Source: Spirosoma panaciterrae DSM 21099 (GTDB lineage Bacteria; Bacteroidota; Bacteroidia; Cytophagales; Spirosomataceae). From it: DNA of 64,000 nucleotides. Made by a program: the position numbers and the translations under genes. This document shows, piece after piece, positions 23,795-30,771 of the stretch; the stretch's first letter is position 1; the number at the start of each line of letters is the position of its first letter. The stretch spans positions 129,466 through 193,465 of the forward strand of contig NZ_KB893206.1 of assembly GCF_000374025.1 (NCBI RefSeq), written 5' to 3'. The notes beneath the pieces are model-generated. The model ran no database searches. It was given only the letters and a program-made list of their open reading frames with translations, and had not been told where the DNA came from.

Positions 23795-25201
23795 TTACGG
23801 AGTCATCTTTCGGTACTCGCTCTCGTATTCGTCGGTAGACCAGCCTGCTTTTTGGGCCTCGTCGATGGCTTGTTTCTGATTGGTCAGGGCTTCCTGCTTC
23901 CGGTTGAGTTTATAAAGCAGTTGGGCGTAGGTGTGCAGCGATTCGGGCGAGCGGTAAAGAACCAGCGATCGTTCGATCCAGCCGATGGCTGCCTGCCAGT
24001 TGCTCGTCGATGTCCCTTGCTGGCGGTAGGTATCGGCCAGTTCGTACAGCGAAAGTGCCACTTTCCTCGACATGATCCGGTCATGCATTGGCTTGTCGGC
24101 CAGGATGCTGGATAATCGGTTCTTTATCGAATCGGGCATAAAAGGCAGCATATTCTTTAGGCGAACCGAAGCAAGAGAATCGGATTTGTGTAGTTCCGTA
24201 ACCGACTGATTCATCAGGGGCTGAGCCACAGATTCTGCCATTGCCTGGTAGCGATTAAAGTTTTTGGTCTGCTTATAAAACATTAATCGGTAGGTAGTAG
24301 CTGCTTCCTCCTTCATCGGCTCCGTTCGCAGCATGAACGGATTGGTCGAAGTGGTATTTCGTTCGCTATTGACAATTACTTTTTCAAGTAGTGTCTCGTC
24401 GTTGGTCGAAACGGCCTGCTTAAAGTCACTATCCAGCGTGCGATAGAACGCTTTGAATAGGGTTGTGGCCAGGTTTCGTTTGACCGGATCGGATGAAAGT
24501 GCCGGTGGTCGGTGACGGATCAAAAAATCGAACGCCTGCGAATCCGATGTCTGGAGGTTATTGGCCACAAAAGCCAGAGTTTCCGTAGCTGTTCGACTGG
24601 AGTCGGGCAGGGTAGTCAGGTACACATCGAGCACGTCGCTGGTAGGCCGGGCGAGAGACTGACGTAACGCCAGGTACTTTTTTAGAAATTCGGGGTCGCG
24701 TCGGCCATTTACAAACTCCTTATCGCCTTTGGCCAGGGTTGCTTTCAACTGCGGAATACGCAGAACATGGTTTACCTGATCGAGCATGCCAATGATGCCG
24801 CCATAGCCTACAGCCCGGTGGATCAAAGCGCCATCGGGTGCGATGTAGAGCGCGGTCGGATAACTGCCCACGGCATAGCGTTTGGCAATATCGATCCCCT
24901 CGCCTTTTTCGGCATCTGCCTGGTAGTTAATGAAGTGAACATTGAAAGCCGCCCCTATTTTCGGGTTCGGAAACGCTTCTTTGGCCATGCGCTTGCAAGG
25001 GGGGCACCAGGTTGTGTATACATCGACAAATACGGGCTTGTTTTGTCGCTTCGCTTCGGCCAGTACCTGCTGCCAGGAACCTTTGAAGAACCGAATGCCG
25101 CCTACTGGCTCGTCGGGAATAAGGGGTCGGCTGTAGGTAGGTAGGGTAAGCGTAAAGGCCAGAAACGAATAAAGGACTAGTCGGTAAAAGGCTGATCGCA
25201 T
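23795..25201 (-). CDS. Secreted thioredoxin-fold protein with TPR-like C-terminus
   Basis: 468 residues. Signal peptide MRSAFYRLVLYSFLAFTLTLPTYS, then a thioredoxin-like domain (about 35-150) with the redox pair Cys66/Cys69 in TTWCPPCKRMAKEAF, the cis-Pro in SYPTALYIAPDG, and the typical VHFINYQADAEKGEGIDIA segment. The later 300 residues are helical; the last 70 contain TPR-like units (WQAAIGWIERSLVLYRSPES, LHTYAQLLYKLNRKQEALTN). Likely a periplasmic thiol reductase or disulfide exchanger, similar to the DsbD-C/TlpA group. It starts 13 bp after the AraC-type gene on the same strand, so the two may be cotranscribed. Partner proteins are unknown. Confidence 0.87.
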   Translation of the reverse strand: MRSAFYRLVLYSFLAFTLTLPTYSRPLIPDEPVGGIRFFKGSWQQVLAEAKRQNKPVFVDVYTTWCPPCKRMAKEAFPNPKIGAAFNVHFINYQADAEKGEGIDIAKRYAVGSYPTALYIAPDGALIHRAVGYGGIIGMLDQVNHVLRIPQLKATLAKGDKEFVNGRRDPEFLKKYLALRQSLARPTSDVLDVYLTTLPDSSRTATETLAFVANNLQTSDSQAFDFLIRHRPPALSSDPVKRNLATTLFKAFYRTLDSDFKQAVSTNDETLLEKVIVNSERNTTSTNPFMLRTEPMKEEAATTYRLMFYKQTKNFNRYQAMAESVAQPLMNQSVTELHKSDSLASVRLKNMLPFMPDSIKNRLSSILADKPMHDRIMSRKVALSLYELADTYRQQGTSTSNWQAAIGWIERSLVLYRSPESLHTYAQLLYKLNRKQEALTNQKQAIDEAQKAGWSTDEYESEYRKMTP

Positions 25202-25214
25202 AAAAGGGTGTGAT

Positions 25215-26192
25215 TTATCGCTTGCCGCTGAGTTGACCCGGTAAATAACCGAATTTTCGTTTGAAAGCCGACGAAAAATGATGCGTTTCGCTGTAACCGA
25301 GTCGGCTGGCTACTTCGCCAACCGTGCAGCTGGTATCCCGAAGTAGTTGCCGGGCATACGTCATCCGAAGGTCGTTCAGATACCCAAAGACCGTGGTGCC
25401 CAACACCTCCCGAAAACCTTTTTTGAGTTTATAATCGTTCAGGCCTACCGAACGGCAGAGTTGCAGGAGCGTGTAGGAACCTAGCGGGTCGGTTTCGAGC
25501 AAGGTTTTTACAGCCATGATCTTCTCTATGTCGCGGGGAGGTAATGAGGAGACTTTGTGTTGCTGGATAGTATCGAGCTGGTCAATCTGCTGGCGAAATA
25601 CGTCGAGCACAGTTAGCTCAAGGTACAGTCGTTTGAGCGGCTTTTGGGGGTGGTGAGCTATCAACCCGGCCAACTGAATCTGTAAGGCGGGTGGTATACT
25701 CCTATTCCGTTCCGACAGAAGGATGGCCTTTCGTTGACGGATGTGGTTAAACAGTTTATGGCAAGTAGGCGAATTTTCATCGACCAAGCGGCTTACAAAA
25801 GTTTCCGTTAGTTGGATGCCTACATACCGATGGCGGCCAACCGCCACACGACTGCGCAGATCGGTATAAGGTCGGTAGCTCAGATTGTGCTGGGCGGAGG
25901 CAAACCGCACGGGCGTAGCTGACTCATATTCGGTTTGCCCCTGCAACTGAAAGATCATTTCGACCGATCCAAAATCTTCAGTCGTCGAAATGGTATCGCT
26001 TTGCCGCGTCTGGAAATCGCCATAGTGGATGCGAACACCCTGGAAACAAATCTCGTTTAACTCACCCTCCGAAACCTCGTCGGCCAGTTTGATACGGTTT
26101 TCGGAATAGCCTGCATGAGGGTGAAATTCAGGTGGATAATTGCGCCTGAACTCGTCGAAATAACAGCCGTAGTTTTTCGAAATGATTTCCAT
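25215..26192 (-). CDS. AraC-family transcriptional regulator
   Basis: 325 residues. The C-terminal about 100 residues form the two helix-turn-helix motifs of the AraC/XylS family: YTLLQLCRSVGLNDYKLKKG (first HTH) and CTVGEVASRLGYSETHHFSS with AFKRKFGYLPGQLSGKR (second HTH and family signature). The N-terminal 200 residues are a probable effector-binding or dimerisation domain with no recognised fold; they contain LQLQGQTEY-type strands ('EMIFQLQGQTEY') like those in siderophore-responsive AraC regulators such as PchR, for which 'F.L.G...' preceding an HTH with 'KLK.GF' is typical. That link is inference. It heads a likely two-gene transcript with the thioredoxin-fold gene. Confidence 0.92.
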   Translation of the reverse strand: MEIISKNYGCYFDEFRRNYPPEFHPHAGYSENRIKLADEVSEGELNEICFQGVRIHYGDFQTRQSDTISTTEDFGSVEMIFQLQGQTEYESATPVRFASAQHNLSYRPYTDLRSRVAVGRHRYVGIQLTETFVSRLVDENSPTCHKLFNHIRQRKAILLSERNRSIPPALQIQLAGLIAHHPQKPLKRLYLELTVLDVFRQQIDQLDTIQQHKVSSLPPRDIEKIMAVKTLLETDPLGSYTLLQLCRSVGLNDYKLKKGFREVLGTTVFGYLNDLRMTYARQLLRDTSCTVGEVASRLGYSETHHFSSAFKRKFGYLPGQLSGKR

Positions 26193-26279
26193 ATAACGAA
26201 GCTACACCGAAACGCTGGCCTGGCCAAATTGAACTATTATCCGTACCTGAGATGAGTTTAATCGCAGTTCTTTAGAAAA

Positions 26280-26320
26280 TAAAAAGACCGGTCTTATGCA
26301 CAGGCCGGTCTTTTTGCTTT
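26280..26320. terminator. Strong bidirectional hairpin terminator
   Basis: AAAAAGACCGG (26281-26291) pairs with CCGGTCTTTTT (26305-26315) around a 13-base loop, giving a GC stem with A- and T-tracts on both sides. It lies just after the stop of the hypothetical gene at 26337, so it probably ends the 28291-to-26337 transcript. Confidence 0.85.
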
Positions 26321-26336
26321 AGAGCGATCGATTGGA

Positions 26337-26684
26337 TTATTCCATCCACATTACTTTTTCATAAGCGATTTCATAGTCCATTTCCTGGAGTGGGATCAGT
26401 CCGGCAAAATGGCCTGTTTCGTCCGTTTTTACGGCATTCCAGCCGCCTGTTGCATCCCGTAGCAGTAGCCGATAGCCATACAGCGGATGTAAGGTATTGC
26501 TGTCGGTTCGATGGTCCCACCCGGTTTGTAATTCAATGGCGAAACCAATCCGTTCCATCACCTCATCCATTTGAGTGGTCAGGCTGTCGGTGCCGTCCAG
26601 CTCTTCAATCCAGAGCACCAATCCATCGGTACCCCAGTCGAAGTGAAGGGGAGTCGAAGTGAGGTTGATTATTGAAGCATTCAT
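26337..26684 (-). CDS. Hypothetical protein in the RecE-like module
   Basis: 115 residues from the ATG at 26684 (MNASIINLTSTPLHFDWGTD); a longer frame to 26759 overlaps a repeat-like GAGGGCTAGGGGC stretch and is less likely. No signal peptide or membrane helix. The sequence is acidic, with DGLVLWIEELDGTDSLTTQM, a short helix, HPLYGYRLLLRDATGGWNAV, and a final MDYEIAYEKVMWME. I do not recognise the family. It follows the RecE-like nuclease gene by 86 bp on the same strand and is followed by a strong terminator, so it is the last gene of the probable nuclease transcript. Confidence 0.65.
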   Translation of the reverse strand: MNASIINLTSTPLHFDWGTDGLVLWIEELDGTDSLTTQMDEVMERIGFAIELQTGWDHRTDSNTLHPLYGYRLLLRDATGGWNAVKTDETGHFAGLIPLQEMDYEIAYEKVMWME

Positions 26685-26770
26685 AACGTTTTGTAGGTTT
26701 GGCAGAGGGCTAGGGGCTAAGAGCCGAGAATAAGGTTTACCCTCCGCCCCTGGCCCCATACTCTATGCGG

Positions 26771-27541
26771 TTAAGCACTCATGCTCCAGGCAGGTGTCAC
26801 GAGCGGTAAGGCCTGCTGTTCGTCATGCCATTTACGTAGCCAGAAGCGGTATTTTTTGCGACCATAGTCCAGAAAACCGGGTATGGAACTTGCATCAACG
26901 GCAAATAGCCGATGAGGGCGTTGTTTCATAATGCCAACGAACACAAACCGAAACTGGCGCGTATTGTCCCATTCCCGGCTATCGGCATGGCGAAGGCTAT
27001 CGATGTAAAAAGCGGCCTGCCGATCGTAGTCGTAGGTATAGCAGGATTCCAGAAACTGAGCCTGCGAACGGGCAGAGGTGGTTTTAAGGTCAATGATCAG
27101 CGCATTTCTTCGTTTAGGACTGGTATACACCATATCGAGCCGGGCTTTGCAGGCTACTCCCGTTGCGGGGTCGGTCGATAAAATGATGCGCTCCCGTTCC
27201 GAAAGCCGTAGATAGCGTCGGCAAAACGTATCTTGCCGGATGGTCTTCATAAGTGTCTGTAGCTGTTTGCTCTGTGCCGGAGCCAGTTCGTCGGTAGGTA
27301 GTGGGCTGGCTGGATCGATTAAATCGGGTAGCAGTTGGGCCATCACCGTACCGACGGATTCGGGTTCGAGTAAGTGCTGATGAAAAGCCCGGCCAAACAC
27401 TTTTGTTTTCTCGGAAATAAACCGGGCCGATGGGGTAGACCAATAACCCAGGTGTTCTTCTTTCAGGCGCGTCAGGTCGGAGTTTGACACCCGTAAGATC
27501 GAGCGATAATGATCACCAGCGCCAACAGATTGACTAAGCAT
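26771..27541 (-). CDS. PD-(D/E)XK exonuclease, RecE/exonuclease VIII-like
   Basis: 256 residues from the ATG at 27541. The core of the lambda-exonuclease/RecE-type PD-(D/E)XK fold is visible in order: His54 in FGRAFHQHLLEP, Asp136 in CKARLDMVY, Asp151 and Lys153 in LIIDLKTT, and Gln175 in YDYDRQAAFYIDSL. These match the metal and DNA-binding residues of 5'-3' dsDNA exonucleases that feed single-strand annealing recombination. The length is only the nuclease domain of E. coli RecE. The preceding gene (27653-28291) encodes an unknown protein where phages often carry a recT-type annealing protein or an SSB. Likely a phage- or plasmid-derived recombination gene. The open frame upstream of 27541 is not conserved-looking. 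Confidence 0.85.
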   Translation of the reverse strand: MLSQSVGAGDHYRSILRVSNSDLTRLKEEHLGYWSTPSARFISEKTKVFGRAFHQHLLEPESVGTVMAQLLPDLIDPASPLPTDELAPAQSKQLQTLMKTIRQDTFCRRYLRLSERERIILSTDPATGVACKARLDMVYTSPKRRNALIIDLKTTSARSQAQFLESCYTYDYDRQAAFYIDSLRHADSREWDNTRQFRFVFVGIMKQRPHRLFAVDASSIPGFLDYGRKKYRFWLRKWHDEQQALPLVTPAWSMSA

Positions 27542-27652
27542 ACTTGATGGATCTAAGTTGAGTATGTGGACCAGCAAAAGTGTGGTGTAATGGATTGAGC
27601 AACAGCCAATAGGCTGAGATGCTCTTTCCACTACACCACCTTTTAATGAAAC

Positions 27653-28291
27653 CTAACCAATTGGCAGCAATTCGTGCTCGTCGGTTGGGTTTAGGAATGG
27701 GTTGTAATAGTTCATCGCCGTTTTGATATTGGCAATGTCGGTCAGCGTTTCCTGGCGGAAAACTTTGACATCCTGAGCAAACTGCTTGAGTTCAGCCGTT
27801 TTTTCGGGATCCCCATTCTTGTATGAGAACGTGGCAATGTAATACACACCCTTTGGCTGCGACTTAGTGTATTCTTTCTTCTCGGCAACGGCCGTAACAA
27901 CCACATCGGCCAGCGTAAGGTCGTCGTAATAAAGCGGTTCGATCAGGCGGAAAATGTTGTCGACAGAATACCCATGAAAAAGGACCGCCGAAACGCAGTT
28001 GTTTTCGTCGATAAAAAAGAGTTCGGCCCAGTTCTTGGTCCCCATGTTCAGAATGTTGTCGGTGAAGATCCGCCAGGCAATTGGTTGAAAGGTAAGGGTA
28101 CGGCCCAACTTCTCGGTCCCGTTGATATTGAACACACCTTCTTTGGCATCAAACCGGTACTGACGGGGGTGTCCTTCCAAATATTTGTACTTATTTACCA
28201 CTTCACCAGTCAATTCGTGAATTTTTTGATACGGTTTAAGGGGGGTACCGCTTTGAATTGTCGAAAGTTGGTTTTTGTTTTGTGTGTTCAT
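27653..28291 (-). CDS. Hypothetical protein upstream of the RecE-like nuclease
   Basis: 212 residues from the ATG at 28291 (MNTQNKNQLSTIQSGTPLKP). Soluble, mixed alpha/beta, with a strand-rich centre (YRFDAKEGVFNING, LTFQPIAWRIFTDNIL, WAELFFIDENNCVSAVLFHG) and KGVYYIATFSYKNGD followed by a helical, charged C-terminus that ends in MNYYNPFLNPTDEHELLPIG, an acidic tail like that of some single-strand DNA-binding proteins. I do not recognise the family; an SSB- or annealing-type role beside a RecE-like nuclease is inference from position and shape. A well-formed TTG-N19-TATATTTA promoter lies upstream at 28372-28401. A small hairpin, GGGACC / GGTCCC, lies in its leader (28320-28339). Confidence 0.75.
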   Translation of the reverse strand: MNTQNKNQLSTIQSGTPLKPYQKIHELTGEVVNKYKYLEGHPRQYRFDAKEGVFNINGTEKLGRTLTFQPIAWRIFTDNILNMGTKNWAELFFIDENNCVSAVLFHGYSVDNIFRLIEPLYYDDLTLADVVVTAVAEKKEYTKSQPKGVYYIATFSYKNGDPEKTAELKQFAQDVKVFRQETLTDIANIKTAMNYYNPFLNPTDEHELLPIG

Positions 28292-28371
28292 TAGTATTTG
28301 TTGTTTACTGTTCAAGCAGGGGACCCGTGTTGCGGTCCCTTTTGCCTTTTCTAGGGGCACTGTTTACGATT

Positions 28372-28401
28372 TAAATATACATAGTTTTGTGTAATTAACA
28401 A
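28372..28401 (-). promoter_or_regulatory. Bacteroidota-type promoter (TTG-N19-TATATTTA) of the nuclease module
   Basis: On the minus strand a TTG (28401-28399) is followed after exactly 19 bases by TATATTTA (28379-28372), one base off the TAnnTTTG consensus, with spacing in the normal range. It would start transcription of the gene at 28291 with a leader of about 70 bases that contains a short hairpin. The divergent HTH gene lies 150 bp away and could control it. Confidence 0.6.
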
Positions 28402-28446
28402 AGGTATTTTTTGGCCTTTTTGCGATTATTTTACAGGGTTATATGT

Positions 28447-28527
28447 AGTATTAGGAGCGAGGAGTGAGTAATGGGAGAAAAAGCTCGCGTCCGTAACTCC
28501 TAGTACGCACTCCTCGCTCCTAATACT
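28447..28527. repeat. 20-bp perfect inverted repeat in the divergent region
   Basis: AGTATTAGGAGCGAGGAGTG (28447-28466) and its reverse complement (28508-28527) enclose 41 bases. Unlike most palindromes in this window it lies between divergent starts, not at gene ends. It could be a REP-like insertion, a cruciform, or an extended operator for the HTH protein encoded 24 bp downstream. Confidence 0.7.
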
Positions 28528-28551
28528 ATTTTTATAAATCATTTATTTTTT

Positions 28552-28914
28552 ATGACCATTCACCTACGCTTGCAGCAACTTATTGATTCACTAGATATTA
28601 GCGTACTCGAATTTTCCCGTAAACTGGGTGAGCATCGGGGCGAAAAAGTATACCATATCTTGCATGGTCGATTAAAGCCCCGTTTTGATACACTCGAAAA
28701 AATTCTGATTGCCTTTCCGCAGGTAAATGGCGATTGGCTGCTGCGGGGCGAAGGGCTGATGTTTAAGACGCTGAGTTCGCCGTCGGCAGCCATCACGACC
28801 GAAGAGCGCCTTCGTAACGTTGAGTTCCTGCTTTTTCAGCTCAACGAACGCGTAGCTCTGCTTCAGCAAACAAATGATGAGTTACTGGCCGAGCTAAGAG
28901 GGCAAAGGGCTTAG
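28552..28914 (+). CDS. Phage-repressor-like HTH protein
   Basis: 120 residues. Residues about 5-60 form an XRE-like helix-turn-helix of the type common in Bacteroidota phage repressors: LQQLIDSLDISVLEFSRKLG, then EKVYHILHGRLKPRFDTLEK, and the hallmark 'ILIAFPQVNGDWLLRGEGLMF' region (here split as ILIAFPQVNGDW and LLRGEGLMF). The C-terminal 35 residues are a leucine-rich coiled coil (EERLRNVEFLLFQLNERVAL, LQQTNDELLAEL) for dimerisation. It is divergent from the RecE-like module and is its likely regulator. The last four residues (GQRA) and stop codon are made from the first unit of a tandem GGGCAAAGGGCTTA repeat, so the original C-terminus may have been altered. Confidence 0.85.
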   Translation: MTIHLRLQQLIDSLDISVLEFSRKLGEHRGEKVYHILHGRLKPRFDTLEKILIAFPQVNGDWLLRGEGLMFKTLSSPSAAITTEERLRNVEFLLFQLNERVALLQQTNDELLAELRGQRA

Positions 28915-28995
28915 GGCAAAGGGCTTAGGGCAAAGGGCAAAGGGCATAGGGATAATAATTCCCCCCCCCTTTGCCCTTCCCCCTAAGCCCTTTGC
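28900..28995. repeat. GGGCAAAGGGCTTA tandem and inverted repeat over the HTH gene end
   Basis: Two to three direct copies of GGGCAAAGGGCTTA, then shortened GGGCAAA and GGGCATA units, followed by C8 and the reverse complement CCCTTTGCCC...CCCTAAGCCCTTTGC. The first unit forms the last codons of the HTH gene. The element can fold into a large G/C-rich hairpin and ends 50 bp before the next gene; it may end HTH transcription. Confidence 0.75.
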
Positions 28996-29044
28996 TAAAC
29001 ATCCTCCTCCAATCCCGTGTTATAGCTAAAAAACACTTAACGCT

Positions 29045-29521
29045 ATGGCAACTACATCACCATTCGACCCCGAAAAAGTAGATCCTGATTTTTATTCAAA
29101 AGATCCTAACCAGCATGGTACGTCTGATTTCGGCCGTGAATCAGAAGGTGTGGGAACAAATGCCTATAAAGACTCGACTTCAGGCATGGATATGGATAGT
29201 GAAAATATGCAAATAACGCACGATACCCGCGAAGCGAACCTGGGTGTTGGTCGGGCAGGTGAACCGCACAACCAGAGCCTTGGCGGTACGCAGGAGTGGG
29301 ACGTCGATGCCGACGCTATTTCGGAAGTACCTAAAGGGCATATGATGAGCGATGAAGCCGCCAGCAAACTGAGCGAGGTGGCTGAAAATCCATCTGACGA
29401 TGCGCTCCTGCACCGCGCCGATGCGACCTATCTGGAAGAGGGTGACAACCCAAATGAGGGCTATGATCCTCACCACGTTGGGTACGACGATAAAAACAAA
29501 ACGGATGTGAGCAAATCCTAA
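29045..29521 (+). CDS. Acidic, probably disordered hypothetical protein
   Basis: 158 residues, rich in Asp, Glu, Gly, Asn and Ser with almost no hydrophobic clusters and no cysteine: SPFDPEKVDPDFYSKDPNQ, GMDMDSENMQITHDTREANL, EGDNPNEGYDPHHVGYDDKN. No signal peptide or membrane segment. Only a short stretch (GHMMSDEAASKLSEVAENP) looks helical. This is the composition of stress-associated hydrophilic proteins such as those protecting against drying, but no known family motif was recognised. A strong terminator follows at 29550-29580, and a repeat separates it from the HTH gene, so it is likely monocistronic. The coding call is supported by length, codon use like that of neighbours and the terminator. 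Confidence 0.75.
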   Translation: MATTSPFDPEKVDPDFYSKDPNQHGTSDFGRESEGVGTNAYKDSTSGMDMDSENMQITHDTREANLGVGRAGEPHNQSLGGTQEWDVDADAISEVPKGHMMSDEAASKLSEVAENPSDDALLHRADATYLEEGDNPNEGYDPHHVGYDDKNKTDVSKS

Positions 29522-29549
29522 GCGATGCGCTACACCAGATAGTGCCTGA

Positions 29550-29580
29550 GTGGCCAGTTAATAAACTGGTCACTTTTTTT
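29550..29580 (+). terminator. Rho-independent terminator
   Basis: GTGGCCAGTT and AACTGGTCAC form a 10-bp stem with one G-T mismatch and a four-base loop, followed by seven T. It lies 28 bp after the stop of the acidic hypothetical gene. Confidence 0.85.
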
Positions 29581-29681
29581 GTTAGGTTACGGCACATGCA
29601 GGAAGGTTTTTACTAGGATTCTTTCGTAAACTTGTCGGCTAATTGTTTGATTAAACTGGCGGCCCGTAGCCGCTTCCTGTC

Positions 29682-30677
29682 TTGCTGATCGAAACCCGTG
29701 CATACGCTCGGGCGGGATTGCTCGGTAACCCGTCCGATGGATTTTTTGGTAAAACCATTGCCATTTCTGTTCGAAACTTCGGAGCGTCAGTAACGCTTTA
29801 TCCGTCGCCCGAACTTCATATTGAACCGCAGCCACAGGATACGAACGTTTTTCGGAGCCTTCATCATCTGCGCGATTCGGTTAGTATGCTGGGCTACCAT
29901 GGGGGAGTCCCACTCCTGAAAGCGGCTATCAAGAAATTTGCCGAATACTGCGAGAAAGAGAATATCCGGCTTCCCAATCAGAACTTCTCGATTCGTTACA
30001 ATACATCCATTCCCCGTCAAGTGGGCTTATCTGGCTCCAGTGCCATTATCGTAGCGACGTTCCGGGCGTTGATGCAGTTCTACAATGTAGACATCCCTTT
30101 GCCTGTATTACCCAATCTGGTGCTGGCAACCGAAACCGATGAGCTGGGCATAACAGCGGGTTTGCAGGATCGGGTCATTCAGTGCTACGAAGGCTGTGTC
30201 TATATGAACTTCGACAAAGCCATTATGGACCAGCAGGGGCATGGTGCCTACGAACCGCTGGATTCGCGGCTGCTGCCCAAATTATACATTGCCTACAATA
30301 CGGATCTGGGTAAACAGTCGGGGCAGGTGCATAATGATGTCAAATCGCGCTGGCTCAAAGGAGAGCCCGTCGTGGTCGAAACCATGAGTGCCATTGCCGA
30401 CGTAGCCCGCCAGGGGCGTGAAGCCATGCTCCAGCGCGATACAGAAGCACTGAATGCACTGGTAAACCGTAATTTTGATTTGCGGGCGCAGATTTACAAC
30501 ATCAGCGATCGAAACCGCAGCCTGATCGAAACGGCCCGTTCCTGTGGGGCATCGGCCTCCTTCACCGGCTCAGGCGGCTCCATCATTGGCCTCTACCGCG
30601 ACGATGCCATGCTGAATCGACTGTTTGTATCCCTAAAGAAAATTAACGCCCGCGTGATAAAGCCATACGTAGTTTAA
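29682..30677 (+). CDS. GHMP kinase, glucuronokinase-like
   Basis: 331-residue cytosolic sugar kinase. The N-terminus RAYARAGLLGNPSDGFFGKTI is the signature of the glucuronokinase branch of the GHMP superfamily (known from plants, GlcA to GlcA-1-phosphate). The ATP-binding loop PRQVGLSGSSAIIVATFRAL (GHMP motif 2) and the C-terminal ASFTGSGGSIIGLYRD (motif 3) are intact; LATETDELGITAGLQDRVIQ contains the catalytic-side Asp. Start: the frame has a stop four codons upstream and no ATG or GTG, so TTG at 29682 (or the adjacent CTG) is the start. A GalU-like nucleotidyltransferase follows after a palindromic repeat, suggesting a kinase-pyrophosphorylase route to a UDP-sugar. Substrate is inference; other anomeric sugar kinases are possible. 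Confidence 0.85.
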   Translation: MLIETRAYARAGLLGNPSDGFFGKTIAISVRNFGASVTLYPSPELHIEPQPQDTNVFRSLHHLRDSVSMLGYHGGVPLLKAAIKKFAEYCEKENIRLPNQNFSIRYNTSIPRQVGLSGSSAIIVATFRALMQFYNVDIPLPVLPNLVLATETDELGITAGLQDRVIQCYEGCVYMNFDKAIMDQQGHGAYEPLDSRLLPKLYIAYNTDLGKQSGQVHNDVKSRWLKGEPVVVETMSAIADVARQGREAMLQRDTEALNALVNRNFDLRAQIYNISDRNRSLIETARSCGASASFTGSGGSIIGLYRDDAMLNRLFVSLKKINARVIKPYVV

Positions 30678-30681
30678 ATTG

Positions 30682-30768
30682 GCGAAATAGTGAAAGAGTG
30701 AAGGAGCGAAACCTGTCGGATAAACGCTCTTTCACTCTTTCACTATTTCGCTCTTTAATTCGCTCTTT
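30682..30768. repeat. CTCTTTC(A/G) octamer palindrome between the GHMP kinase and galU genes, copy 3
   Basis: Two 27-base arms (30682-30708 and 30725-30751), one mismatch, 16-base loop, made of the same octamers as copies 1 and 2, plus a further CGCTCTTTAA unit ending three bases before the galU ATG. It starts four bases after the GHMP stop codon. Confidence 0.85.
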
Positions 30769-30771
30769 AAA

